Assembly: GCA_036337945.1 (NCBI GenBank)
Contig: JAYZDF010000035.1
Span: 30,050-94,049 of the forward strand
Source of the DNA: JAYZDF01 sp036337945
Lineage (GTDB): Bacteria > Myxococcota > Kuafuiibacteriia > Kuafuiibacteriales > Kuafuiibacteriaceae
DNA: 64,000 nt
Reading direction: 5' to 3'
The translations under genes were made by a program, and so were the position numbers. Positions within the stretch are counted from its first letter, which is position 1. Each line of letters begins with the position of its first letter. A model generated the notes under the pieces. The model saw only the letters and a program-made list of their open reading frames with translations. It ran no database searches and was not told the origin of the DNA. Shown here piece after piece: positions 26,026 to 33,906 of the stretch.

Positions 26026-27498
26026 TTACAAGAGTATCCCAGCTCCGAGAGTGAATATAGGGTCAAGAATCCAGTATCCTTGCGAATCAAATCCGGTCTT
26101 CAGTCGCATCGCCGCCGTAAAATAGCCGTTTTCAGGACCACTGGGTCCGAAATAGGTGATTTCACCGCTGCCTACCACGCCAAATCGGGAAATGTTACTT
26201 GGGACCTTGATTTCGGAGGGTGAAACAACAATGGAGACGTTGTCATAAAAAGCGCCAAAAAGGGTTGAAAACATCCATGACTGACTGAGCAAATAACGTA
26301 GACCTGAAGAAGCTTCAAGACCCCATCCAAACAAGCTTTCGTATTGGATATTCACCAATCTTGGACGAGCATTCAAACCCTGATTCTCCAGGGGCTCATC
26401 CTGATAATACGAACGAGCAAATCCTGCGCTGAAATCCGAATAAACAGGTACGGCGAAATTCCATAGCCACCGGTCTTCACTGAATAGCGTCAAATTAGCT
26501 CGGGCCGTGAGAACTCCATTCGGAGTCAAACTATTGGGGTCGATATTGGGTAAAGCCGTGTCATCGAAGAGCGTCGCGGGGAGGGCAAAACTGAGTCGCG
26601 TCCAGCCAACATCAAAGTATAAACCCACGGGCTTGCGGTCTGCGAGTTGAAGTCGTGCCTCAATGAGATGCCGATCAATGGTTCGAAGCTTTGCTCTCGA
26701 TTCTTGATCATCGAATGGTTCCGTCATTGGCAAAGTGGAGAGAAAAGCGTCAGAAAACGCTTTTGCCGATTCTACGGCCAGAAGCTCTTGGTTATCTGTG
26801 TTCGAAGTCATCCCATATTTCAAGAAGGGGTCTCTTGCCCTCAGTCTGTTTGTGCTCGGGAATTCTGGCGCTCGCCGCGACCACAAACGAATTCCTGTCT
26901 CACAATCGAATAGAAAGCCCTGGGCTAAGAATAACCGGCCTTGCGAACTTTCTGGTCGAAAATCCTGCACCCATTCACGACCTTGTGGCGTTTCTAAAAT
27001 CGTGTTTCCAACACCTCGATCTATAGTAAATTCGTCAACAACGTTGGCTTGAATGATGAGAACCGCATCCGCCGAGCTTTGTGAGATATGCTGAGCGAGC
27101 GTCTTCGTACTGGTTTCAACAATCGCCGAAGAAGACGTCGACGTTCCAGCTGCTCCTATTACGAAATTACACTCGATTTTTCGGCCATCACAAAATACTT
27201 TAATTGCCTCTCGCAAGGCAGATTGCGAGTCTGCTTGTACAAATCCCGAGAGGAACACAGGGCTGGAAAGAGTAACAACCGGAGGAAGCTCTAAGGTTAG
27301 GTCACCAGAGACGCGTTTTGGAGGGCCCTGAATCGAAACGATAACATCGAGCGACCGTATCGATAATTCCTGTACGAGAGGATGCTCGTAATCAGTACCT
27401 AAGGACGCAAAACCTATAGCAGGAAAAAAACAAGTAAGCCCAAAGGCAAGGGCGATCGACCTGAACAGGGTGCTTGGTCTCCGATTCGCGGGCATCAT
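26026..27498 (-). CDS. Predicted outer-membrane protein with C-terminal beta-barrel
   Basis: About 490 residues. The ATG at 27498 gives an ATGA overlap with the upstream lipoprotein gene and the N-terminus MMPANRRPSTLF followed by a signal peptide (IALAFGLTCFFPAIGFA). An alternative start at 27513 adds five residues. The first half looks like a periplasmic domain (VVTLSSPVFLSGF, ADAVLIIQANVVDEF, LFDCETGIRLWSRR), perhaps related to the CsgG/TolB-type fold with an ordered strand pattern. From about 290 on, alternating amphipathic strands (LYFDVGWTRLSF, NIQYESLFGWGLEASSGLRYLL, EITYFGPSGP) end in a strand that closes with FTLGAGILL, typical of a barrel. Probably works with the Cys-rich lipoprotein; function unknown. 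Confidence 0.65.
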   Translation of the reverse strand: MMPANRRPSTLFRSIALAFGLTCFFPAIGFASLGTDYEHPLVQELSIRSLDVIVSIQGPPKRVSGDLTLELPPVVTLSSPVFLSGFVQADSQSALREAIKVFCDGRKIECNFVIGAAGTSTSSSAIVETSTKTLAQHISQSSADAVLIIQANVVDEFTIDRGVGNTILETPQGREWVQDFRPESSQGRLFLAQGFLFDCETGIRLWSRRAPEFPSTNRLRARDPFLKYGMTSNTDNQELLAVESAKAFSDAFLSTLPMTEPFDDQESRAKLRTIDRHLIEARLQLADRKPVGLYFDVGWTRLSFALPATLFDDTALPNIDPNSLTPNGVLTARANLTLFSEDRWLWNFAVPVYSDFSAGFARSYYQDEPLENQGLNARPRLVNIQYESLFGWGLEASSGLRYLLSQSWMFSTLFGAFYDNVSIVVSPSEIKVPSNISRFGVVGSGEITYFGPSGPENGYFTAAMRLKTGFDSQGYWILDPIFTLGAGILL

Positions 27499-28559
27499 TC
27501 GGGCACCACACATATATTTACGGAGAATTCCTCGAATCCGTAAAAAAGCTGCGTTTTCTCACAGACATAATCCGGACCGACATCCGGACATGGTGAGCCC
27601 ACGGCGGAACAGGAACGCGTGCATGCGAAACCGTAACACAGGCCCGATTCACAACTATCATCACCGCCGTCTTGGTCTCGCCGACACGCTGAGCCAATCG
27701 GGAGCCGGTCGGGCGCGGGGTTAGAGCAAACCCATGAATGCAAGCCTTCAACCTGATGAACTTCTCGCCAAACACAAAGCTGTTCGGATGGACAATCCTC
27801 ATTTACTACGCACGTTGGCTGACAGACATTGTGAGCGGGAATGCCGACTTTAGTGCCAGCCTTTGCGCAGGCAAAATCTACCGGGCAGACATTCTCAGGC
27901 GCTCCATAGTTTCTTCGACACAAAGGAGAACATCGTCCCGTCTCACACAGACCGTTGCGACACTGAGAGCCATCTGTACACGGCGCGAAGTCATCAACTG
28001 TCGCAACCGTCGGAGCAACACAGGTTGTAAACGGGAAATTCTCCACAACGCTACAAACGTAGGCACCGCAATAATTATCGTCCAGACAGTTTGAGATGGG
28101 TGAGCAATCGAGACCATCAATTAATCCATCACAGTCATCATCCAGGCCATTACATTCTTCACGGTCACTACATTCACGAACGCGAGAGATGCAAACGCCA
28201 TATTCAGACTCCTCACTATCTACACTTCGGTATCCTAACTGACACTTATCGAAATCTGCGCAGTCCCGGTCGGTCAGACAAGAAAGAGCGCAAGCACTGC
28301 GACCGGTGTCCAAATCAAACAAACAACGGCTTCCATCCGTGCACTCCGAATCACTTGCACAAGTCCCAGCAAAGGGTTCCGGAATCAGCACAGAACAACC
28401 AAACATTCCGCTCAACAGAACTAAGAACAGGGCTACAGATAGCCAAGCACCCTTATAACCACCCGAAAACAGGCCTGTTTTATGGTGATATGCTGAGTTT
28501 ACATAACGTATATTATCAGAACTTATCATATCATGTTTCCGCAGGGCCTCATTCGGCAC
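27495..28559 (-). CDS. Cys-rich lipoprotein with MopE-like metal-binding motif
   Basis: 354 residues. A hydrophobic segment (WLSVALFLVLLSGMFGC) ends in a lipobox Cys at about 55. An ATG at 28529 is an alternative start with a shorter leader. The mature part has more than 30 Cys in spaced motifs (CASDSECTDGSRC, CLTDRDCADFDKC, CTDGSQCRNGLC, CVVNEDCPSEQLC), and one ECNGLDDDCDGLIDG that matches the MopE-type putative metal-binding motif found widely in Myxococcota surface proteins. This architecture is typical of secreted or surface-exposed disulfide-rich lipoproteins. It overlaps the mutT gene by 11 bases and the outer-membrane protein gene by 4, so all three are likely co-expressed. Confidence 0.82.
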   Translation of the reverse strand: MPNEALRKHDMISSDNIRYVNSAYHHKTGLFSGGYKGAWLSVALFLVLLSGMFGCSVLIPEPFAGTCASDSECTDGSRCLFDLDTGRSACALSCLTDRDCADFDKCQLGYRSVDSEESEYGVCISRVRECSDREECNGLDDDCDGLIDGLDCSPISNCLDDNYCGAYVCSVVENFPFTTCVAPTVATVDDFAPCTDGSQCRNGLCETGRCSPLCRRNYGAPENVCPVDFACAKAGTKVGIPAHNVCQPTCVVNEDCPSEQLCVWREVHQVEGLHSWVCSNPAPDRLPIGSACRRDQDGGDDSCESGLCYGFACTRSCSAVGSPCPDVGPDYVCEKTQLFYGFEEFSVNICVVPE

Positions 28560-28956
28560 CGTACGCCTCCATCACGGCATCGACCAGTGGCACGTCTGCT
28601 GGTGGCATTTGTAACGTTCTCAGTTCTTGGACCGGAAACCATCGGATTTCAGCTACCTCAACTGCGGTCGGCTGCCCGGTAATCTTAATGTCATACAAGA
28701 CCAATTCGACATCGAGGTCATCGTATGAATGAACAACACGAGCAAGAGGTTCTTCAGGCTGTCTAAGCTGACACGCCACTCCGAGTTCTTCACGAATCTC
28801 TCGCTTCAATGCTACGGCATCCGATTCGCCGTCTTCGCGCTTGCCGCCTGGAAATTCCCAGTGGTCGGCAAGATGCGTTCCTTTCGCACGGCGATCTAGA
28901 AGCACTTGGTCGTGCTCAACGATGCAAGCACAAACAACATATATCCTGCGACGCAT
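28549..28956 (-). CDS. mutT: NUDIX hydrolase, MutT-type (8-oxo-dGTP diphosphatase family)
   Basis: 135 residues, typical for MutT. The Nudix box is complete: GGKREDGESDAVALKREIREELGV follows the G-x5-E-x7-RE-x2-EE-x-G pattern at about 38-61. It is followed by HSYDDLDVELVLYDI and a W-F-P segment (EIRWFPVQELRTLQMPPAD) as in MutT. Known MutT enzymes hydrolyse 8-oxo-dGTP to prevent AT-to-CG mutations, but related sanitising activities cannot be excluded from sequence. It lies between the sigma factor gene (67 bases upstream) and the Cys-rich lipoprotein (overlap of 11 bases), all on the same strand. Confidence 0.88.
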   Translation of the reverse strand: MRRRIYVVCACIVEHDQVLLDRRAKGTHLADHWEFPGGKREDGESDAVALKREIREELGVACQLRQPEEPLARVVHSYDDLDVELVLYDIKITGQPTAVEVAEIRWFPVQELRTLQMPPADVPLVDAVMEAYGAE

Positions 28957-29023
28957 GTGCCTGCGGTGTTAGTTCGTGCGTTGAATGTTCGGCAAGCCTC
29001 AGAATGGAGTTTCTGGTCTGGAA

Positions 29024-29860
29024 TTATGCTGCTTCTCTCAGGATATCGTTATCCGCGTTGGAACAGCGGCTTCTGTAGACGATGCGGGCCTGCGTTAGAA
29101 GCGACTCAGTGTCTGGCATATCGGCTTTTCGATGGACTTTATTGAATTCTGTCCGATGCGATAAGTAGCCAGTTTCTCTGAAGAAATATATGATTTGATT
29201 TCGGATGCGAGCCTCCAACTTTCGAACGCGAGCACGATTCCATCCGAGTTTTTTCGCGGTTTTTTCCTGAGATAAATGAGCCAGAAATCGATATTGAAAA
29301 AACACTTTTGAGTCCTCAGTCAGGCTATTCGCAAATGTGATAACTAATGAATATATTTCGAGATTTTCCATTTGTCTTTCCGATGTAGGAACAATCTCTT
29401 GCTCTAGCGCTAAAGAATGTGCGCGGACCCAGGCCTCGAGCGGTGTCATATTCTCGTTGTATCCGTCACTAAAAATGGCATCACCTACCGGAATTTGGCG
29501 ATTTTTGGCCGTTAGATCATTGATCACGGCATTCCTAGCAATGGTAAACAGATAGTTTTTATAGGGCCTCACACCATCAAACGATTGCCGGGCTCGCTCG
29601 CCGAACGCTCGACGAAACGTCTCCTGGACAACATCATCAAGGTCTGATTCGGACCACGCACCACGAAAATAAAGGTCGCGCGAGCCACTTTTAAACGAAA
29701 AACCACGCAGTACGAAATGTCTCAACGGACGTTCATAGAAACGATATACCTCTGTCAGCGCTTTGCTATCTCCAGCCCGAAAAGCTTTCAGTAACTCAGT
29801 ATTGTTTCGAAAGATGTCCTTCGTTTTTTGTGGTTTTTCGCTCGGCGTCCTGGTTTGCAT
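29024..29860 (-). CDS. ECF-like sigma-70 family RNA polymerase sigma factor
   Basis: 278 residues, longer than most ECF factors. Region 2 shows LLKAFRAGDSKALTEVYRFYERPLRHFV and DDVVQETFRRAF, with YKNYLFTIARNAVINDL in the later part. Region 4 has LTEDSKVFFQYRFLAHLSQEKTAKKLGWNRARVRKLEARIRNQI as a helix-turn-helix. An insertion (FSFKSGSRDLYFRGAWSES) splits region 2 and a 45-residue tail follows region 4; both are unusual and may be regulatory. No anti-sigma factor gene is adjacent. The target promoters are unknown. Downstream lie mutT, the Cys-rich lipoprotein and the outer-membrane protein. Confidence 0.85.
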   Translation of the reverse strand: MQTRTPSEKPQKTKDIFRNNTELLKAFRAGDSKALTEVYRFYERPLRHFVLRGFSFKSGSRDLYFRGAWSESDLDDVVQETFRRAFGERARQSFDGVRPYKNYLFTIARNAVINDLTAKNRQIPVGDAIFSDGYNENMTPLEAWVRAHSLALEQEIVPTSERQMENLEIYSLVITFANSLTEDSKVFFQYRFLAHLSQEKTAKKLGWNRARVRKLEARIRNQIIYFFRETGYLSHRTEFNKVHRKADMPDTESLLTQARIVYRSRCSNADNDILREAA

Positions 29861-30005
29861 GGACAGTGAAGTCGCAAACTTCGTGCCGGATAAGACTTCG
29901 GCCGAATCACATAGTTAAAACAGCGGCCTACATCAGGCAAGGGGTTTACGCTAGAGAGTAATTAGGACAAAAATGTCAGACCTGTGCGAAAAATTGCGAC
30001 AAATT

Positions 30006-31196
30006 TCATTGTCCCAGCGCATAGACCAGAACAGTCCCGCGGTTGGTCAACAAACTAAGATAAGGAGCAGAATAGGCCATTGGCGCCCTCACCCCGCTTC
30101 CGGGATGAAAAGTCTGGATTGGCCGACCCGTTTCTTTGTCGAGTAACGCAGACGCTCCCGTCGAAACGGAGACACTGACCCATCGGTCTCCAACGGGTGC
30201 GATTGCCGTTCCGACCCCTACCCGACTCTTATATATCCATGCCGCGGATTTACTTTGTGGCTTGAAGCCGATCGTTTGGCCTTTGCCATCCACCGCAATA
30301 ATTCGTTGGTTGTTCCGGACGCCTATCCAGTGACTAATCTTTTTGAACGCAGGATTATGCCAAGTTTTCTTTCCAGTAAGCAGATCAATGCCGTAAAGCC
30401 CCATCGAATAGCAGGCGACAATCGCAGTGCTTCCATCTGAGGAAATTAACGGCTTGGTATCAATGTCACGGAAAGGCTGTTGCGAGCCTGCAAGTTCTCT
30501 TGTCCAATTCGTTTCGCCAGATTCGGCTTTGACAGCCATAACCACACCGTCGGAGAAGGCGAGAAGTACTTGCTCATTTTTACGATCAAAAGTGGGCTGA
30601 GCTTGACCGAAAATGGTGATTCCTTTTGGCTGAGGGCGGCTAACTCGCCAAGAAACAGCCTTCTTTTCAATGTCAAAGGCCACAAATGCGTTTGGACGTA
30701 TCGGGATAATGAGCGTGTTTTTCACGTGCTCAACCGGACCGGAAATTCTTGCGCCAAGCCGAACACGGTTTTTCTGTTGTCCAGTGAATCTGTCGAACAC
30801 TACGAGTTCTTGGTCAACACCAACAAAAAGCTCACTTCGCCACTGAAACATCGCTCGCCCAAGAGCGCCGAGCTTCTTTCGCTTCCAGAGAACTTCTCCG
30901 TCCTCTAATCTAATTCCCGCGAGTGTCTGATTATTTTGGGCAACATAAACGATTGAACCATCCGAATCGACGAGAGGGTGTGACCATTGCGCTGGCGTCT
31001 TCGCTAACAAGCGCGGTTCATCGACTAGACTACTAATCATGTGAGAGAGTCCAAAGACTTTCTTCAATGCATGAGACTTAAGGTTCCGGTTTGAATCACT
31101 TGCAACAGCGCTGGTTGAAGCCATACACCACGCGCAGAACAGTCCCGCAATGCATCCACGCATGCCCATCCGTTTTGCCTGATCTCGTTTTTTCAT
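30006..31196 (-). CDS. bamB: BamB-like beta-propeller protein (outer-membrane assembly)
   Basis: 396 residues with repeated PQQ-type blades: VYVAQNNQTLAGIRLEDGEVLWKRK, VVFDRFTGQQKNRV, FVAFDIEKKAVSWRV, VMAVKAESGETNWTRE, YGIDLLTGKKTWHN and ALLDKETGRPIQTF, each with a conserved Trp or hydrophobic end. This is the layout of BamB, the lipoprotein partner of BamA in outer-membrane protein assembly. Unlike E. coli BamB it has no obvious lipobox; the leader (about 1-32, CAWCMASTSAVA) looks cut by signal peptidase I. The adjacent YfgM-like gene upstream on the same strand gives the same yfgM-bamB pairing as in gammaproteobacteria, which supports the call. The gap to the sigma factor gene is 145 bases. 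Confidence 0.75.
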   Translation of the reverse strand: MKKRDQAKRMGMRGCIAGLFCAWCMASTSAVASDSNRNLKSHALKKVFGLSHMISSLVDEPRLLAKTPAQWSHPLVDSDGSIVYVAQNNQTLAGIRLEDGEVLWKRKKLGALGRAMFQWRSELFVGVDQELVVFDRFTGQQKNRVRLGARISGPVEHVKNTLIIPIRPNAFVAFDIEKKAVSWRVSRPQPKGITIFGQAQPTFDRKNEQVLLAFSDGVVMAVKAESGETNWTRELAGSQQPFRDIDTKPLISSDGSTAIVACYSMGLYGIDLLTGKKTWHNPAFKKISHWIGVRNNQRIIAVDGKGQTIGFKPQSKSAAWIYKSRVGVGTAIAPVGDRWVSVSVSTGASALLDKETGRPIQTFHPGSGVRAPMAYSAPYLSLLTNRGTVLVYALGQ

Positions 31197-31249
31197 CTGA
31201 CTAGGAAGGTATTTCGAATCACTTCAACGTAGCTGTTCTCGGCGTGGAA

Positions 31250-31987
31250 CTACTCAAGCGACGCGATTTTAGCGTCCACAAATTCCTTCAGTTTTGTATC
31301 TGGAACTTTCTCAAGAAGCTCTTTGTACGTCGCTAAAGCCTTGTCATTATCCTCTTTGAGTTCGTGGATCCGCGCAACATGCTTGAGCCCGTAATCCAAA
31401 TAGAAACTCTGGGGAAGTTTTGTCAGCTGCTCGAAGTACGTCAGAGCAATGTCATAGTTTTTCAATTCTTCTGCGGCGTAACCCGCTCCTTCTAGCGCGA
31501 CAAAGCGAATAATGTCGTCCTTGGGTGCAGTGGCTAGATAGTCTTTGTAGAGGGCCTCAGCTTTTTCATGAGCTCCCGCACGAAATTCGAGATCCGCTGC
31601 GTAAAGTTTCGCGAGCTCAGCACCGGCCTCTTTACTCGCAATAATCGCCTCAAATGATGGTATCGCTTTCTTCGCGTCTTCAATAAGCTTCTGAGGCTGA
31701 GTGCTCGTAAGTACCTTTTGCAAGTCTGTAATTTCACGATACTCGACGATCGCTTTTGTCAGTTTTTGAGTTGCTTCGGATTTTGAACGTTCGTTCATTT
31801 CTTGAAAACCGAGAACCGCTGCCACAATCACCGCAACAGCGCCTAGAGCCGTCACAATAGATTTAAGGTTCTTCTCAGTCCAATCCGCTGCTTTGTTCGC
31901 TTCAACTAGAAATTGATCATCCGCGGTATCTTGAGCGATTTGTTTCTTACGGCTTTGCTTCTTTGAGGCCATATAGAGCCGTTGCAT
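31250..31987 (-). CDS. YfgM-like TPR membrane protein
   Basis: 245 residues. A basic cytoplasmic N-terminus (MASKKQSRKKQ, from an alternative ATG at 31972) is followed by one membrane span at about 46-66 (IVTALGAVAVIVAAVLGF) and then about 175 residues of TPR-type helical pairs (AKLYAADLEFRAGAHEKAEALYKDYL, LEGAGYAAEELKNYDIALTYFEQLTKLP, DNDKALATYKELLEKVP) outside the membrane. This is the layout of YfgM, the SecYEG-associated periplasmic chaperone-like protein. The gene is followed by the BamB-like gene 53 bases downstream, as in many proteobacteria, which makes the assignment more likely. The start at 31987 has AAGG two bases upstream, too close to be ideal. Confidence 0.7.
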   Translation of the reverse strand: MQRLYMASKKQSRKKQIAQDTADDQFLVEANKAADWTEKNLKSIVTALGAVAVIVAAVLGFQEMNERSKSEATQKLTKAIVEYREITDLQKVLTSTQPQKLIEDAKKAIPSFEAIIASKEAGAELAKLYAADLEFRAGAHEKAEALYKDYLATAPKDDIIRFVALEGAGYAAEELKNYDIALTYFEQLTKLPQSFYLDYGLKHVARIHELKEDNDKALATYKELLEKVPDTKLKEFVDAKIASLE

Positions 31988-32093
31988 TACCTTCTAGACG
32001 TCACAAGTCAACCATTCTAGACACGGTCCCGCATGATTCGTGCTTTCATTCATGATATGTCCTTTCGTTGTGTACAGCGCGGCCCCTTCCACG

Positions 32094-32621
32094 ATGGCAA
32101 AAGCCTTGTCTAAACAAAGAGCCACCTCAATGTGGCTCATTGTTCTATGTGCCTTCATCGCCTCTTTTACATCAGGCATAAGTCAGGCCGATGAAGGAGA
32201 ATTTCAAATCTATGGCGCCACAGCTTCAGGGCTAACCCTGATGAACGATTCAACCTACGAAGCAATGCTTCTCACCGGCTTCGCGCATGGATTGAATGAA
32301 AATGTGGACCTCATCTCAGAATTCTCAGTTCGGAGCCCTGCGGCGTCCCTCGACCCCACCTGGGGCCTCACGGCCGGGCTGAGTGCCAAACTGGACATTC
32401 TAACGATAGTTCCTTTCGTTGGCCTTGTTGGCGGTTTCGAAACGACTGGAAATCGGATGGGAGTTTTACTTCGAGCCACAGGAGGTTTTGATTATTTTGT
32501 CGAACGGAGACTGTCGCTTGGGATGGCTTATTATGTCCGGCTACTCGATTCATTCGATAGCGATGGCCCGCCGCCCCATTGGCTCGGACTTCGTCTAAAC
32601 TTTCACGGCGAATGGCCGTGA
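32094..32621 (+). CDS. Small predicted outer-membrane beta-barrel protein
   Basis: About 175 residues from the ATG at 32094, chosen because it gives a standard signal peptide (AKALSKQRATSMWLIVLCAFIASFTSGISQA). In-frame starts at 32040 (GTG), 32055 and 32130 remain possible, none with a clear Shine-Dalgarno. The mature part shows alternating amphipathic strands (TASGLTLMNDSTYEAMLLTGF, DLISEFSVRS, GLTAGLSAKLDIL, GVLLRATGGFDYF, LSLGMAYYVRLLDSF) ending in LGLRLNFHGEW, compatible with an eight-stranded barrel. No family recognised. It is the only rightward gene in this stretch, sitting between YfgM-like and Skp genes, and ends 3 bases from the convergent Skp gene. Confidence 0.6.
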   Translation: MAKALSKQRATSMWLIVLCAFIASFTSGISQADEGEFQIYGATASGLTLMNDSTYEAMLLTGFAHGLNENVDLISEFSVRSPAASLDPTWGLTAGLSAKLDILTIVPFVGLVGGFETTGNRMGVLLRATGGFDYFVERRLSLGMAYYVRLLDSFDSDGPPPHWLGLRLNFHGEWP

Positions 32622-32624
32622 GCG

Positions 32625-33188
32625 CTATTTATGCTTCTTGTTATACTTGCGAATGACCTCATTCGTGAGGTCCAAATGGGGTTTCGCATAAAGCATCCGT
32701 GCATCCTGCGATTCGAGGATCAACAGGTACTTTCCGGAGTCTCCAATCTTTTTGATCACCTTTCGCATTTTCTTAGTGATTTTCAACAGGGCTTTTTGCT
32801 CAAGCTGCTGTAACTCCTGGCGTTCTTTCATTAGCGCCTGCTGAATTTGCATACGTTTTTTCTCATATGCCATCGCCTGCTCTCTCATTTTTGGGTCGTT
32901 TTGCAAGGCATCCATCTTACGTCCCGCAAACTGACTCTCAAGCTGGCTCCGCATTTTCAGCAGCTTTTCTTCATCACTCTTTAGCTTTTTGCTCTTTTTC
33001 TCGAACGTCTTCTGCAGCTTCGCTTTTGCCCTTTTGCCTTCATTCACCTGAAGAATCGCTCTTTGAAGATCAACATAGCCGACGGCTCCGCTGGCCGCGA
33101 TGCTGACTTCAGCGCTGAACATCGTGAATACGGCCAGCAAGACAGGCAGTAAAAAGCTGGATAGAATTTTCTCAGAAATAAGTCTCAT
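32625..33188 (-). CDS. skp: Periplasmic chaperone Skp/OmpH family
   Basis: About 187 residues from the ATG at 33188, selected by the GGAGG listed below and a signal peptide (ISEKILSSFLLPVLLAVFTMFSAEVSIAA). The mature protein starts GAVGYVDLQRAILQVNEGKRAKAKLQKTF, the standard Skp N-terminal strand and helix. Long, highly charged coiled-coil helices follow (KKSKKLKSDEEKLLKMRSQLESQFAGRKMDALQNDPKMREQ, RMQIQQALMKERQELQQL), which form the tentacle-like arms. A C-terminal strand (KYLLILESQDARMLYAKPHLDLTNEVIRKYNK) closes the body. It carries outer-membrane proteins across the periplasm and is consistent with the nearby BamB-like and YfgM-like genes. The open frame extends to 33329, but the upstream part is not protein-like. 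Confidence 0.9.
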   Translation of the reverse strand: MRLISEKILSSFLLPVLLAVFTMFSAEVSIAASGAVGYVDLQRAILQVNEGKRAKAKLQKTFEKKSKKLKSDEEKLLKMRSQLESQFAGRKMDALQNDPKMREQAMAYEKKRMQIQQALMKERQELQQLEQKALLKITKKMRKVIKKIGDSGKYLLILESQDARMLYAKPHLDLTNEVIRKYNKKHK

Positions 33189-33196
33189 TATCGAAG

Positions 33197-33201
33197 CCTC
33201 C
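33197..33201 (-). promoter_or_regulatory. Shine-Dalgarno that fixes the skp start
   Basis: GGAGG on the minus strand lies 8 bases upstream of the ATG at 33188. No comparable site precedes the longer in-frame start at 33329. Confidence 0.75.
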
Positions 33202-33303
33202 GCATGCGAATTTTGGCCATTAGGCCTAGATGCATGTTGGACGTCTGTCGATCCTTTATCTTCACTACTACGGCAAGTAATTAATGCGGACTGAACGGCG
33301 ATT

Positions 33304-33906
33304 TCAAGATGAACTCGGCAACAGGGCAAATATCAGCGCAGTGGGTGGCCCAATGCAGATAAGCACAATCGCTCCTGGTTCCAAGGAAGCTATCGTGAGA
33401 ATGAGAACAATGAGTGCTGCAAAACTCAAAGCATAACCGAAACGTCGATGGACTCTCCTCCACTCGGATGGATGAGACCGACTGCGAGTCGTGCGTAAAC
33501 CCATCACAGATTCGAATGGGGTGTCCAAAACGAGTCGCCCTAGAACAAGGAACATCAAACCGGCAACAACTGGTATACCCCTAATTGTATTGGAAAGAAT
33601 CTCAAAAGTGACCAAGGTGAGAAGCAACTGCAAACCATAAAGAAAGCATAGCAACCATACGACAAGGCGTTGAGCGTGCCAATCTTTGCGTTCTATCAGC
33701 AATGATGTCCCGAAAAAGATCAGAAGCATTACGAGGGGTAAGAAAGATAATATAAAGTGAGATTCTATTCCACCGAAGCGCCCTGCTCTCCCGTAATTGA
33801 CGCCCAAGCCACCAGTCATAGCCGCGAGCACCGTCAAGGTGAGCGCCAAGAGGAAGAACGTGCGTTGTTCGTTTTTCGGACTCTCCGCACGGCCTTCCGA
33901 GTTCAA
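33304..33906 (-). CDS. SdpI-like multi-pass membrane protein
   Basis: 200 residues with about six membrane spans (FFLLALTLTVLAAMTGGLG, FILSFLPLVMLLIFFGTSLL, LVVWLLCFLYGLQLLLTLV, IPVVAGLMFLVLGRLVL, FGYALSFAALIVLILTI, IVLICIGPPTALIFALL). Between the fourth and fifth spans it has GLRTTRSRSHPSEWRRVHRRFGY, which matches the G-x-R-T...S..W...H/N..G pattern of SdpI/YhfL-type proteins. Bacillus SdpI is an immunity and signalling membrane protein; in other bacteria this family is of unknown role. The start is a TTG, with TTGA overlap to the DapA-like gene, and no internal Met before residue 30. The function here is not known. Confidence 0.65.
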   Translation of the reverse strand: MNSEGRAESPKNEQRTFFLLALTLTVLAAMTGGLGVNYGRAGRFGGIESHFILSFLPLVMLLIFFGTSLLIERKDWHAQRLVVWLLCFLYGLQLLLTLVTFEILSNTIRGIPVVAGLMFLVLGRLVLDTPFESVMGLRTTRSRSHPSEWRRVHRRFGYALSFAALIVLILTIASLEPGAIVLICIGPPTALIFALLPSSS

